64,000 nt of DNA from Methanosarcina siciliae T4/M (lineage in GTDB: Archaea > Halobacteriota > Methanosarcinia > Methanosarcinales > Methanosarcinaceae), in assembly GCF_000970085.1 (NCBI RefSeq), contig NZ_CP009506.1, forward strand, positions 2,108,001 through 2,172,000, written 5' to 3'. Below, one piece after another: positions 1 to 8,557 of this stretch. The number at the start of each line of letters is the position of its first letter. Positions within the stretch are counted from its first letter, which is position 1. The notes under the pieces are model-generated. The model made no database searches, was not told where the DNA came from, and worked only from the letters and a program-made list of their open reading frames with translations. The position numbers were made by a program, and so were the translations under genes.

Positions 1-158
1 ACCTGATTTCCGAAAAGGACCCGGATGTGACCGATACCGCAACCGTTACGGTTACGGTGACCGAAGGCGAAGTGGTTGATGCTGTCTATGCACAGGGCAG
101 CAGTCACATCCCCGGGACCCCAACAGGCTCCATGGGAGCTGACGACCTTCTGAATTAA
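1..158 (+). CDS. C-terminal end of an unknown protein (partial)
   Basis: The frame beginning at base 3 is open from the window edge to a TAA at 156-158. It encodes about 51 residues with an alternating Thr/Val stretch (TATVTVTVTEGE) followed by a Gly/Ser/Pro-rich tail ending GADDLLN. The Thr/Val alternation suggests a beta strand at the end of an extracellular or structural domain, but too little is visible to name a family. The start lies upstream of the window. Confidence 0.45.
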   Translation, partial: LISEKDPDVTDTATVTVTVTEGEVVDAVYAQGSSHIPGTPTGSMGADDLLN

Positions 159-252
159 GCTTTCCGAAATTGAAATGTAAGGGTTTTGAATTTCCGGGCT
201 CCGCTGTGCCCAGAATTGCGTAAGCTTTTTTAGGTCCCTCTCCTCCTTATAC

Positions 253-1028
253 ATGAATCGAATCAGATCAAACCCTGGAAACACCAGTATGAAAAACCAC
301 AAACTTTATCGGGTCTTTATTCTCACTCTGGTCTTCTCATCGTTCTTCCTGTATTCTGCAGAATACCTGATTATCGGGGATTCGGGCAGCATCTTCAAAA
401 CTTTCCTGAGCAGCCTGGCTTTTCTTCCCATAAACGTTCTTCTGGTTTCAATGATTATCCACCAGCTGCTCAATGATATGGAGAAGAAAAACAGGATTGA
501 AAAACTGAATATGGTAATAGGGACTTTTTTCAGCCAGACGGGACAAGGCTGCTGGTATTCTTTTCAGAGGCAGACCCCGGGATTGAAGAGGTCCGGAAGT
601 ACCTGATCGTAAAAAAGGGCTGGAGTAAAAATGATTTTGCCGACGTGAGCCGGCGGCTGAAGAAATACGATTATGCCGTTAAGGCCGATTCCCTTGACCT
701 GCTGAAACTGAGGGATTTCCTGGAGCAGAGAAACGACTCACTCCTGCGCCTGCTCGAAAACCCTGTTATGCTCGAACACGAGTCCTTTTCCGACCTCCTT
801 ATGGCGGTTTTTCACCTCAAAGAAGAGTTGATTAGCCGGGAAGAACTCCACGGGCTTCCTATAAGCGACCTGGAACACCTCGAGGGGGATATAAAAAGGG
901 TCTACATCCTGCTTGTTTATGAATGGGTCGCCTATATGGAGTACCTCAAGACCAACTATCCCTACCTTTTCTCCCTATCCATGCGGACAAATCCCTTTGA
1001 CCGGGAAGCTTCGGCCGTGGTGAAATGA
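253..1028 (+). pseudogene. Frameshifted membrane-anchored protein of unknown function
   Basis: Two open stretches, 253-606 (frame 1) and the frame containing 645-1028 (frame 3), join into one coherent protein if a single G is added to the GG at 541-542. Frame 3 then continues GTRLLVFFSEADPGIEEVR through KKGWSKNDFADVSRRLKKYD. The N-terminus has two hydrophobic segments (about residues 20-40 and 50-70 from the first Met), then a charged helical cytoplasmic part ending in a Tyr-rich helix. The start could be ATG 253 or ATG 289; neither has a strong Shine-Dalgarno. No family recognised. The lack of other damage suggests a recent one-base loss or a sequencing error. Confidence 0.6.
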
Positions 1029-1181
1029 ACTGCTGCGGATCTAAGTTTCCAGCTTTTAAGTCTGCTGAGTAAAAAATGTCCTTAATGTTAAAACAGATAG
1101 GAAGAATAACGGATAAAACGAGTAACGGAAAAGAAGAGGGATTGAGAAAACATTTCTGCCTTCTTATTTTCGTTACTTTGT

Positions 1182-1496
1182 TCAAATTTTATCCATTAGC
1201 TTTTTGATATCTGCCTTGATATCCGAGGCAAGCTTTCTCGCACTCTCTCCGGTTGTGTCAACCAGCTTTTCAACCTTACCGGTAATGCCCTTTACCTCGT
1301 CTTTTACATCAATGGACTTTATTTCCCCGGATAGTGATTTTATTTCTCCATTTATGTTCTTTCCAAGTTTTGAGGCTTCATCTCCGGTCTTTTTTGCAAG
1401 GATGTCGATATCATCTCCTAATTTTTTAACTTTTTCCTGTATATTGAACCCTTTTTTACCGGTTTCTTTTTTTTCAGTTTCAGTTTCTTTTACCAT
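1182..1496 (-). CDS. Small charged coiled-coil protein
   Basis: This encodes 104 residues from ATG 1496, preceded by a GGGG Shine-Dalgarno (AAAGGGGTTTCT then ATG). A longer open frame runs back to 1565, but that part lies upstream of the ribosome site and is unlikely to be translated. The product is almost entirely amphipathic helix rich in Lys, Asp and Glu, with repeated KLG/LSGEIKS/DIKADIKK heptad-like elements and no hydrophobic segment or cysteine. It resembles phasin-like or apolipoprotein-like coiled coils in composition only. A TATA-like element lies about 70 bp upstream. It appears monocistronic. Confidence 0.65.
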   Translation of the reverse strand: MVKETETEKKETGKKGFNIQEKVKKLGDDIDILAKKTGDEASKLGKNINGEIKSLSGEIKSIDVKDEVKGITGKVEKLVDTTGESARKLASDIKADIKKLMDKI

Positions 1497-1559
1497 AGAA
1501 ACCCCTTTGATTTTTATATAATAATAATGATAGATTTTTTTATAAAGAGCCTGTTTTTC

Positions 1560-1578
1560 AGGCACTTATATATTAGCA
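1560..1578 (-). promoter_or_regulatory. TATA box for the coiled-coil gene
   Basis: On the minus strand this reads TGCTAATATATAAGTGCC. A start site about 25 bp downstream would fall near 1540, giving a leader of roughly 45 nt before ATG 1496. A small inverted repeat (GCCTG/CAGGC around 1551-1565) lies between the TATA box and the predicted start and could be an operator. Confidence 0.4.
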
Positions 1579-1882
1579 TCCAGAATTATAACATTATCCT
1601 TGAAAGTTAAGGCTCTTTAGAATTTAGAAAAAATAATTTTCGGATAATTTTCGGGTAGGTAGCCAGCAGAAGGGAATTTAGAAAAAATTGCTTGTTGCTT
1701 CAAAATGTTTCTTCTATACTCCCATAAAGTCAGAATTCGACAGAATCAGATCGGCGCAGAATTAGTAAATGGACTGACCCGTCTGGAGCTTATGTGGAGT
1801 GAGGTTGGAACATGTCATAGGTTGTGCCATAGGTTATACTTGTCGTAGACATTACATTAATAGTTGTGTCAAATAGCAATCG
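1566..1882. other. AT-rich intergenic region
   Basis: No open frame with codon bias is visible. The sequence GAATTTAGAAAAAAT occurs twice (around 1620 and 1676). Apart from the TATA-like element of the neighbouring gene I see nothing else. Confidence 0.4.
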
Positions 1883-2131
1883 TTACTTCTGATCTTTGTC
1901 CTCTTCTTCAGGCGACAAATCATCCTCTGTCGGTTTATCAATATCGGTCTTCGTAAATGTGAGAGAAAACTTCATTATTCTTACACTATAGTCGAGCGTT
2001 GTTGGCTCCAATCTCCTGGCAACCATATAGTCTAAATACTTTAAAACTGTTTTTTGATTAATGGAAGAAATTCCTTTCATATTAAAAAAGTATTTTATGT
2101 TGGTAATTGATTTTTGTTTCGCCAAAATCAA
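1883..2131 (-). CDS. Hypothetical small protein, acidic tail
   Basis: The 82-residue frame opens at TTG 2131, directly after in-frame TAG and TGA codons. An internal ATG at 2080 would give 65 residues (MKGISSINQKTVLKYLDYMV...). The core has alternating helices with spacing suggestive of a small winged-helix or ribbon-helix fold (INQKTVLKYLDYMVARRLEP, then TTLDYSVRIMKFSLTF). It ends in an acidic tail SPEEEDKDQK. No clear Shine-Dalgarno precedes either start. It might be the remnant of a longer DNA-binding protein. No confident family. Confidence 0.45.
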   Translation of the reverse strand: MILAKQKSITNIKYFFNMKGISSINQKTVLKYLDYMVARRLEPTTLDYSVRIMKFSLTFTKTDIDKPTEDDLSPEEEDKDQK

Positions 2132-2442
2132 TCACTAATGCAGTATATTTAATCCACTGCACATTTAATTTGGTATAAACTTAAAAAACCCATACCTTAT
2201 TAACTATAAATTAAAATAGTATGCTTGTAAAGAGTAGGGAAATTCAATAAATTCACAGAGTGTAAAGAGTGTATCCTGTCAGGCAGAGATTCCCGGAGAG
2301 GAAAGGATCCGGTAACTATAATAACACGGCTCCTGTAATTTATCCCCTGCAAACTGAGAAAGAAGAAACCTGATAAGATACATTTTCAGTAGAATACTGG
2401 ATCTCCGGGACAGAATACCTCCATAAAAATGATAGAGGAGAC
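2132..2442. promoter_or_regulatory. Divergent intergenic region upstream of DUF373 gene
   Basis: This is AT-rich DNA between divergent genes. It contains TATA-like stretches (AACTATAAATTAAAATAG near 2202-2220) that could serve the plus-strand DUF373 gene. No RNA gene or repeat is seen. Confidence 0.3.
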
Positions 2443-3579
2443 ATGCAGACTTTAGTTATATGCATAGACAGGGATAACGACCTGGGCGAAAAAGCAAAAA
2501 TGGAAACTCCCATAGTAGGGAGGGAGGCAAATGTTCGGGCAGCAGTTGCATTGGGGATTGCTGACCCTGAGGACTCGGACACGAATACGATTTTCGGAGG
2601 GATCCGGATCCTTGACGAGCTTCTGGAAAAAGGAGTTGACGCTGAGATCGTTTCTTTTGCAGGGGATAAGAATGTCGGGGTGATTTCCGACCAGAAAATC
2701 GCCGAACAGCTCGAACTCTATATTCAGAAGAACGAAGTGAAGGGAGCAGTCTTTGTCTCGGACGGGGCGGAGGACGAAACCCTTGTCCCTATAGTGCAGT
2801 CCAGAATGAAAATTGATTCCGTAAAACGTATTGTCGTTATGCAGAGCGAAAACCTGGAAAGCACGTATTATATACTCAAGCACGTCTTCAGTGACCCCAA
2901 GATCTCTCAGACTTTTTTTGTGCCTATAGGCCTTGCTTTTCTTATTTATGCCATTTTCCTGCTCGCCGGCTACTCCGAAGGGGCGGTTGTGGGAATTCTT
3001 GCAGCTGTCGGACTCTACATGCTTTACAGGGGCTTCGGGCTCGATGATATTGTTGCCATCGAAAAAGAAAGACTCTGGGACGCTTTCCTTGAGCAGAAAA
3101 TGGTCTTCATCAGCTACACTGCTGCCCTGCTTGCCGGGCTTGTAGCTACTGTGTACGGAACTCTGCAGGTCTGGCTACTTTACTCCGAAGAAGGAGTCTG
3201 GTACCATGGGACCCTGACTTTGATCTCGGTCTTCATCAATACCTCCGTATGGGGGTACGTGGCAGCTCTCCTGCTTGCAGACCTGGGAAAGATTTTCGAT
3301 CTCAGAATGGACGGCAAGCCCGTATACAGAAGTATCTCTATCTCCCTCTTCGTAATCGCAGCCGGATTGCTCTTCTGGGGAGCAAGCACATACATCCTGG
3401 CTGTAGCCTACATTTCCGATGGGTTGTTAAGTGATCCCTCCGTTGCGCTGCAGTACTTCGTATATTCGATCATAATTGCCGTGCTCATTGCCCTTGCAGG
3501 GATAAAGTATTCCCTGTCAATCCAGACTTCGGAAAACGAGAAAAGAGTGAAAGGAATACAAAGTAAAAAAACTTCATGA
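2443..3579 (+). CDS. DUF373 family integral membrane protein
   Basis: This encodes 378 residues from ATG 2443 with a good Shine-Dalgarno (GAGGAGAC). The N-terminal half (about 1-160) is a soluble alpha/beta domain that begins TLVICIDRDNDLGEKA and contains VSDGAEDETLVPI, the conserved signature of archaeal DUF373. The C-terminal half has about six hydrophobic segments (from about residue 165: FFVPIGLAFLIYAIFLLAG, and onward to 360). The family is confined to archaea and its function is unknown. The acidic DRDND and DGAEDE motifs look like a metal or nucleotide site, which is inference. The gene stands alone, 67 bp upstream of the phosphorylase gene. Confidence 0.85.
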   Translation: MQTLVICIDRDNDLGEKAKMETPIVGREANVRAAVALGIADPEDSDTNTIFGGIRILDELLEKGVDAEIVSFAGDKNVGVISDQKIAEQLELYIQKNEVKGAVFVSDGAEDETLVPIVQSRMKIDSVKRIVVMQSENLESTYYILKHVFSDPKISQTFFVPIGLAFLIYAIFLLAGYSEGAVVGILAAVGLYMLYRGFGLDDIVAIEKERLWDAFLEQKMVFISYTAALLAGLVATVYGTLQVWLLYSEEGVWYHGTLTLISVFINTSVWGYVAALLLADLGKIFDLRMDGKPVYRSISISLFVIAAGLLFWGASTYILAVAYISDGLLSDPSVALQYFVYSIIIAVLIALAGIKYSLSIQTSENEKRVKGIQSKKTS

Positions 3580-3646
3580 ACTTTGGGGTAACCAATCAAT
3601 TGAAAATTAACGGATTTAATATTTAAACACGGGAAGAGATTTAAAA

Positions 3647-4423
3647 ATGGATACGGAAGCTGAAATAGCGGAAATTGCAATACTCGGTGGGGTGGGTTTT
3701 AACTCCCACAGAGATTGTGAAAACATACCGATAAAGACTCCTTTTGGAAGAATTACTGCATATTTAACCAGTATAAAAGGAAGAAATATTGCAATAATTC
3801 CCAGGCATGTCGAAGAAATCCATATCCCTCCACACAGAGTTAATTACAGGGCAAATATCTGGGCTGTCCATTCCCTTGGAGTAAAGCGCGTAATCTCCAC
3901 AAACTCGGTCGGGTCAATGCGCGGGCATCCCGTTGGCAGTTTTGTCGTGCTTGACGATTTCATAGATTTTACCTGTAGCAGGTTTTCGACTTTTTATGAC
4001 GATAAAACCGTGCATGTAGACGTTTCCGAACCCTACTGCCCGGAAATAAGGGCAGCTCTCAGATATTCCCTGGAAAAAAAAGGAATTGCCTACACAGAAG
4101 GCGTTTATGCCTGCACTGAAGGTCCCCGTTTTGAGACAAGGGCTGAAATCCGCATGATGAGCCAGTTTGCAGACGTTGTTGGCATGACAGGTGTACCGGA
4201 AGTAGTTCTTGCAAAGGAACTCAGCCTCTGTTATGCTTCCCTCGCCACCGTTACAAACCAGGCATGTGGGATGACCACACAGAAATTAACTGCTGAAGAA
4301 GTCACGGAAGTTGTCGGAAAGGCTCAGGACTCAATCTTCGAAATTCTCTCGGATGCGATCGGAAAAATTCCTGAGACCCGGAATTGTATGTGCAGATTTG
4401 CAAAGGAAGGAGCTTGCCTTTAA
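3647..4423 (+). CDS. Methylthioadenosine/methylthioinosine phosphorylase family protein
   Basis: This encodes 258 residues from ATG 3647 (upstream GGGAAGAG). It is a member of the PNP/MTAP family that splits the glycosidic bond of 5'-methylthio-purine nucleosides with phosphate. Visible family landmarks are the N-terminal AILGGVGF, the phosphate loop PRHVEEIHIPPHRVNYRAN, the STNSVGSM stretch, YACTEGPRFETRAEI (residues about 155-170) and VVGMTGVPEVVLAKEL. The MTGVPE form, instead of the MTxxPEA of adenosine-specific enzymes, together with the known archaeal MTI pathway, makes methylthioinosine the likelier substrate in purine/methionine salvage. Substrate choice is inferred. The length is normal. 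The C-terminus carries two Cys (CMCRFAKEGACL). It is followed 79 bp later by a helicase on the same strand, so co-transcription is possible. Confidence 0.85.
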   Translation: MDTEAEIAEIAILGGVGFNSHRDCENIPIKTPFGRITAYLTSIKGRNIAIIPRHVEEIHIPPHRVNYRANIWAVHSLGVKRVISTNSVGSMRGHPVGSFVVLDDFIDFTCSRFSTFYDDKTVHVDVSEPYCPEIRAALRYSLEKKGIAYTEGVYACTEGPRFETRAEIRMMSQFADVVGMTGVPEVVLAKELSLCYASLATVTNQACGMTTQKLTAEEVTEVVGKAQDSIFEILSDAIGKIPETRNCMCRFAKEGACL

Positions 4424-4502
4424 TTTTTTAAGAATATTCCAGATACTGTATTTTGAATCTCAAAGGAAGCTTACTTATATTATTCACATATCAGGATACA
4501 CA

Positions 4503-6983
4503 ATGACGCTATGGGTCCTAGGCTATGCCGAAAAATCAAAAGTTGTAGTGATGACCATAAAGGACCGGATGAAACAGCCGCTTTATATGGCTGAGCTTCA
4601 CATAAAGGACAGTTATAAAGGTCCACGTCCTCATAAAATCAGGGTTCTTACCGGTAAAAAAAATGAGGAATTCATCCCTCCCCAGCAGTTCATAGAGCTT
4701 TTGCGCAGTGCAAACAGGATTATGCTCGCAGAAGGAGGGGACCCCGCAAATGAAGAGGCTTTTCTTGAAATGCTCAGGGGCTTTCAGCTCAGTGCGGATA
4801 GGGTTAAGATCTGCAAGTACTGCTGGTTCAACCGACGTTTTAATTTTGTGAACAGCAAGTCTATCAAGTACCATGACGAGCTCATCTGTGCCGAGTGTGC
4901 AAAAGAAGAATTGCTCCGGGCAGTTCGTTCGGCAGACTCTCAGTATGGAGAAAAATCGGTTGATTTTCTTGAACGAGTCCTCCACAAAACAAGAGACCTT
5001 GACCGTACAATCCGGATGCTGAGCCCTGAGAGGCTGGACCCTGAATTCACGCGTTATGACACTATCCGGACAAGCCCCACCGAAGCCACTTTTAGGATAA
5101 AGAACCTCCCCCTTAAAAAGAAGTTTAAGGAAATGCTGCTCCAGAAATCCGAAACCCTGCTCCCTGTACAGGCTCTATCTGTGGAAGCCGGTCTTCTGGA
5201 AGGAAAAAACCAGTTTGTGGTTTCCGCAACCGCAACCGGAAAAACTCTTATAGGTGAGATGGCAGGGGTTCAGAACCTGCTGGATAAAAAAGGAAAAATG
5301 CTTTACCTGGTCCCCCTTGTTGCTCTTGCAAACCAGAAATATGACCAGTTTACGGAACGCTATTCAAAGCTAGGGCTTACAAGCTCCATTAAAATTGGTG
5401 CAATTCTTATAAAGACCTCTCAGCGCGTGAAAATGAATACAAGTCCTAATGCGGATATAATTGTAGGTACTTATGAAGGAGTAGACCACATGCTCCGCTC
5501 GGGAAATGCCGATTTTCTTGGCAAAATAGGGACTGTTGTTATAGACGAGGTCCATATGCTCGAAGACCAGGAAAGAGGGCACAGGCTGGACGGGCTTATA
5601 GGAAGGCTTCGTTATGTGGCGCCTGAAGCCCAGTTTATCTACCTTTCCGCAACCGTTGCAAACCCTGAGGCCTATGCAAAGAAACTCGGAGCCCGACTTG
5701 TCCAGTATGAACACAGGCCGGTCCCCATAGACAGGCATCTCCTTTTCTGCCAGGAAAATGAAAAGGCAAAACTGATTTCCCAGCTTGCAAAAGAAGAATA
5801 TTCGATGTGCTCTTCAAAAAAGCATAGGGGACAGACAATAGTCTTTACGAATTCAAGGAGAAACTGCCATAAGCTTGCGGGAACCCTTTCAATCCGGGCT
5901 TCCCCTTACCATGCAGGGCTTTCGCAGTATGAAAGAAAAAAAGTGGAAACCCTTTTTGCAAAAGGAGAGCTTCCGGTGATCGTGACAACTGCTGCTCTTG
6001 CAGCCGGGGTGGACTTTCCGGCTTCCCAGGTTATATTCGAATCCCTTGCAATGGGAATAGACTGGATTTCGGTCCAGGACTTCCTGCAGATGAGCGGAAG
6101 GGCAGGGAGACCCGATTATCATGACCGGGGCGTTGTCGTGCTCATGCCCGTTCCGGGGAAGTCCTATTCAAGTGCCCAGTCCGATACCGAAGAAGAGGTT
6201 GCAATCAAGTTACTGCAGGGGGAAATGCTCTCTGTAGGCGTTGAGTACGGGGAAGCTGAACAGCTGGAAGAGGTCCTGGCCTCGGTTGCAGTTACCTCTT
6301 CCATTCAGGATTTAAGGAATATCCATTCCCTAATGTTCGGAGTCTTTGATCTCGATAAACTGGTTTCCCGGCTTCAGAGCTACCGGTTCCTTGAGAAAAA
6401 GGGAAAAAAAGTATCACTTACCCGTTTCGGAAAGATTATTGCAGCTCATTTCCTGCCGGTCTCCAAAGCTTTCCTGATTCGAGACGCCGTGCTTGCGGGA
6501 AACAGTCCACTGAAAATTGTAACCAACCTGGAGTTTTTCGATGCTGCCTACTTCAAGTATGCAAATCAGATCGGAAGCTCTCTGCATGTGAACATGCCTT
6601 CGAGAGTTTTTCAGGGTGCAGCTCTCGATATAATCTTTGACGGGGAATCTCTCTCCCATCTGGACATCAAAATAAGGGAACTTATGCTGAACTTTGCCTC
6701 GGATTTTTTAACCTGTGGCTGCCGGGATTCTCCTTACTGCGGATGTGCAGAGCAGAAATTTTCGGAGAAGATTATCCGGCTGAGGATGGAAGGGTTGGAT
6801 CCTACCCGGATTATCCGAAAGCTTGAGGACAAATACGGCATTTCCGCATACCAGGGGGATGTTTTCGGATACCTGGATAATGCGGTACGTAACCTCGATG
6901 CTGTGGAACTGATTGCAAGGGTCCATTCGAAAAAGGAAGCAGCAGAAGAATCAAAGAGGCTCAGGAAGAAAGTCCAGGGCTGA
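4503..6983 (+). CDS. Superfamily-2 DEAD/DEAH helicase with N-terminal DUF5814 zinc module
   Basis: I start this at ATG 4503 (826 residues, AGGAT about 7 bp upstream). The open frame extends further into the phosphorylase gene but without homology. The N-terminal 230 residues carry a four-Cys zinc site (C104-x2-C107, C129-x2-C132), the DUF5814 arrangement found in methanogens. The helicase core follows: motif I SATATGKT at 241-248, motif II DEVH at 348-351, motif III SAT at 382-384, and motif VI QMSGRAGRP near 530. This places it with Ski2/Hel308-like 3'-5' DNA or RNA translocases. The C-terminal region (LTCGCRDSPYCGCAEQK) holds another Cys cluster, followed by a helical accessory domain. A role in DNA repair or RNA unwinding is inferred from family only. 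Confidence 0.88.
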   Translation: MTLWVLGYAEKSKVVVMTIKDRMKQPLYMAELHIKDSYKGPRPHKIRVLTGKKNEEFIPPQQFIELLRSANRIMLAEGGDPANEEAFLEMLRGFQLSADRVKICKYCWFNRRFNFVNSKSIKYHDELICAECAKEELLRAVRSADSQYGEKSVDFLERVLHKTRDLDRTIRMLSPERLDPEFTRYDTIRTSPTEATFRIKNLPLKKKFKEMLLQKSETLLPVQALSVEAGLLEGKNQFVVSATATGKTLIGEMAGVQNLLDKKGKMLYLVPLVALANQKYDQFTERYSKLGLTSSIKIGAILIKTSQRVKMNTSPNADIIVGTYEGVDHMLRSGNADFLGKIGTVVIDEVHMLEDQERGHRLDGLIGRLRYVAPEAQFIYLSATVANPEAYAKKLGARLVQYEHRPVPIDRHLLFCQENEKAKLISQLAKEEYSMCSSKKHRGQTIVFTNSRRNCHKLAGTLSIRASPYHAGLSQYERKKVETLFAKGELPVIVTTAALAAGVDFPASQVIFESLAMGIDWISVQDFLQMSGRAGRPDYHDRGVVVLMPVPGKSYSSAQSDTEEEVAIKLLQGEMLSVGVEYGEAEQLEEVLASVAVTSSIQDLRNIHSLMFGVFDLDKLVSRLQSYRFLEKKGKKVSLTRFGKIIAAHFLPVSKAFLIRDAVLAGNSPLKIVTNLEFFDAAYFKYANQIGSSLHVNMPSRVFQGAALDIIFDGESLSHLDIKIRELMLNFASDFLTCGCRDSPYCGCAEQKFSEKIIRLRMEGLDPTRIIRKLEDKYGISAYQGDVFGYLDNAVRNLDAVELIARVHSKKEAAEESKRLRKKVQG

Positions 6984-7150
6984 GCAACTCACAGCTTTTT
7001 GAAAACCAGTGATTTATAAGTGATGAAGAGGTAAACTATTCCTGTTATACCGAGAATCGTTTGTAAGAAAGAAAGCTGTCAGTATTTATGAACAACTGGC
7101 AAATACCGGATACCGGGATTTCCGTGAAATCAAAGTACAGAGGTAATTTT

Positions 7151-7552
7151 ATGGCTGAGAATATTGAATCCAGGGAAAATGTTGAAAGCTCAGTTTCCAA
7201 AAAAGGTAAAAAGAGTATTACGATTGAATTTGTAAAGCCTGAAGACTTCCGGCAGATATATGCAATAGGAGCTGCAGGCGGACACAGCCCTTATGATTTC
7301 AGGATAGGTTTCTACAATGACACCCCCAAGATGTTCGGGGATGCCTCAGAGTCCAGGGTTATCGAGAGGCGCGTTGAAGCCGAAGTGATCCTCTCTCCGG
7401 TTGCAGCTCTTGAATTGAACCGCTGGCTGACCCAGCATATCAATGAGTATGAATCAGTTTTCGGGCCTATTGCAAGAGCGATGCCGCGACCTCTTCGAAA
7501 GGAGCCCGCAAAGTCCAGTAACGAAAGTACGGATATTCAGGGGTATATCTGA
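7151..7552 (+). CDS. DUF3467 family protein
   Basis: This encodes 133 residues from ATG 7151, preceded by AGAGGT at good spacing. The open frame begins at 7088, but that start has no ribosome site. The fold is small and mostly beta: ITIEFVKPEDFRQIYAIGAAGGHSPYDFRI, a central DTPKMFGDASESRVIERRVEAEVILSP strand pair, then the helix AALELNRWLTQHINEYE. This order matches the widespread DUF3467, whose members are often encoded as stand-alone cytoplasmic proteins of unknown function. No cysteine or catalytic motif stands out. It is monocistronic. Confidence 0.8.
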   Translation: MAENIESRENVESSVSKKGKKSITIEFVKPEDFRQIYAIGAAGGHSPYDFRIGFYNDTPKMFGDASESRVIERRVEAEVILSPVAALELNRWLTQHINEYESVFGPIARAMPRPLRKEPAKSSNESTDIQGYI

Positions 7553-7660
7553 GTTCGGGTTTTTGTTGAAATCCGGGATCACGGTTACTGAAACGTCTGA
7601 AGATTCATTTCGGTTTGAGAGGCTCATAAGGCTCCCTTTACACTCCCGGACATCGATGGT

Positions 7661-7670
7661 TATATATCTT
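7661..7670 (+). promoter_or_regulatory. TATA box upstream of candidate ncRNA / Lsm gene
   Basis: TATATATCTT in the context GGTTATATATCTTTG is a good archaeal TATA element. The predicted start is near 7688-7692, which is 200 bp before the Lsm start codon and just ahead of the structured stretch described next. Confidence 0.45.
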
Positions 7671-7689
7671 TGAAAAGGGTATGTAATCT

Positions 7690-7826
7690 CAGTTTTCTTA
7701 AAAGCCGGTGGAGTGACGATTCGGAATGGTTTTTCAGTTGCTGGTAGGAAGCATCTGATAAAGGCAGCAGACTTATTGTAAATGCGCATATTGCCCCGAC
7801 ACAATTTGCTCTGCGCCGGCTTTGTA
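7690..7826 (+). ncRNA. Candidate structured RNA or long 5' leader of the Lsm operon
   Basis: AAAGCCGG at 7701-7708 can pair perfectly with CCGGCTTT at 7816-7823, closing a domain of about 120 nt. Within it TGCTG (near 7739) can pair with CAGCA (near 7766), and a TGCGCA palindrome lies at about 7783. A TATA box sits 25-30 bp upstream of the domain. No open frame of note overlaps it. It could be a free small RNA, a guide RNA or an autoregulatory leader for the Lsm gene. I recognise no Rfam family by eye. Confidence 0.3.
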
Positions 7827-7894
7827 ATTTAAAAAACAGGCACCCGAGAGTACGGGGAACCGAAAATCCAGAATAAATCAGCGAGGGTTTAATT

Positions 7895-8119
7895 TTGTTC
7901 CCAAATAAAAAAGTTCAGAAAATCGTTGGATCGAGGATCCAGGTAGAAATGAAAGGCGACCTTAATTTGCTTGAAGGCACTCTGAAGAGTGTGGACGACT
8001 ATATGAATCTTCATCTCGTTGACACGATGGAGATAGTAAGAGGGGAAAAAGTCCGCTCTCTTGGTTCTGTAGTGCTTCGGGGCAATAACATCATACTGAT
8101 TACTCCTGTCGAAGACTGA
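7895..8119 (+). CDS. Archaeal Sm-like (LSm) RNA-binding protein
   Basis: This encodes 74 residues starting at TTG 7895, supported by GAGGG about 8 bp upstream; no in-frame ATG exists at the N-terminus. The Sm1 motif is seen in VGSRIQVEMKGDLNLLEGTLKSVDDYMNLHL. The Sm2 motif is seen in LGSVVLRGNNIILITPVED, where RGNNI is the normal RG(N/D) RNA-contacting turn. LSm proteins form heptameric rings that bind U-rich RNA and take part in tRNA and small-RNA metabolism. It is followed after 27 nt by the winged-helix regulator gene, so the two are probably co-transcribed. Confidence 0.93.
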   Translation: MFPNKKVQKIVGSRIQVEMKGDLNLLEGTLKSVDDYMNLHLVDTMEIVRGEKVRSLGSVVLRGNNIILITPVED

Positions 8120-8146
8120 AACGTCTTAAGAAGGAACCTCATTAGT

Positions 8147-8557
8147 GTGGAAGCAGGCATGGATCTTGAAGAAGAAGCATACAATATAATTAGAAGACAC
8201 AAAGAAGGCGTTTTCCAGAACGTTATCTGGAAAGAGTTGAATATCGACAGCAGGAAATGTTCCAGAATCATAAAAAAGCTTCTGGACAAGGACCTGATTA
8301 TCCGTGAGGTGGGAGTCTCAAACGGAGCAAGAACATACCTCCTTAAAGCAAAGGAGGAAGTTAAGGAGAAATACGATCTTCTGCTCTCCAGAGATCTGTT
8401 CTCAGCCTGTACCGGCTGTACCGGAGACTGTGAACCCGAGTACTGCGGAAGACTCAGCGAATGGATTGGAAACCTTATGGTGGAAGAAGCTGAGACAGCT
8501 GAAGAAAACCCGGATCTTGAAACTGAAGACAAGGACGAATTCGAAGAAGATATCTGA
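8147..8557 (+). CDS. Winged-helix transcriptional regulator with C-terminal cysteine cluster
   Basis: This encodes 136 residues from GTG 8147 (AAGGAA about 10 bp upstream); ATG 8159 is an alternative. Residues 5-65 form a MarR/Lrp-like winged helix (EEEAYNIIRRHKEGVFQN, then CSRIIKKLLDKDLIIREVGV and a wing GVSNGARTYLL). Residues about 85-105 contain four cysteines in CTGCTGDCEPEYCGRLSEW, suited to a zinc or Fe-S site. An acidic tail follows. A metal- or redox-sensing regulator is plausible but inferred. The stop codon lies inside the first copy of a 28-bp tandem repeat. It is downstream partner of the Lsm gene. Confidence 0.82.
   Translation: MEAGMDLEEEAYNIIRRHKEGVFQNVIWKELNIDSRKCSRIIKKLLDKDLIIREVGVSNGARTYLLKAKEEVKEKYDLLLSRDLFSACTGCTGDCEPEYCGRLSEWIGNLMVEEAETAEENPDLETEDKDEFEEDI

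Noticed and set aside
1204..1521. Plus-strand frame opposite the coiled-coil gene
   Set aside because: The low-complexity Ser/Phe-rich product mirrors the Lys/Glu-rich codons on the other strand; the minus-strand gene has a proper ribosome site.
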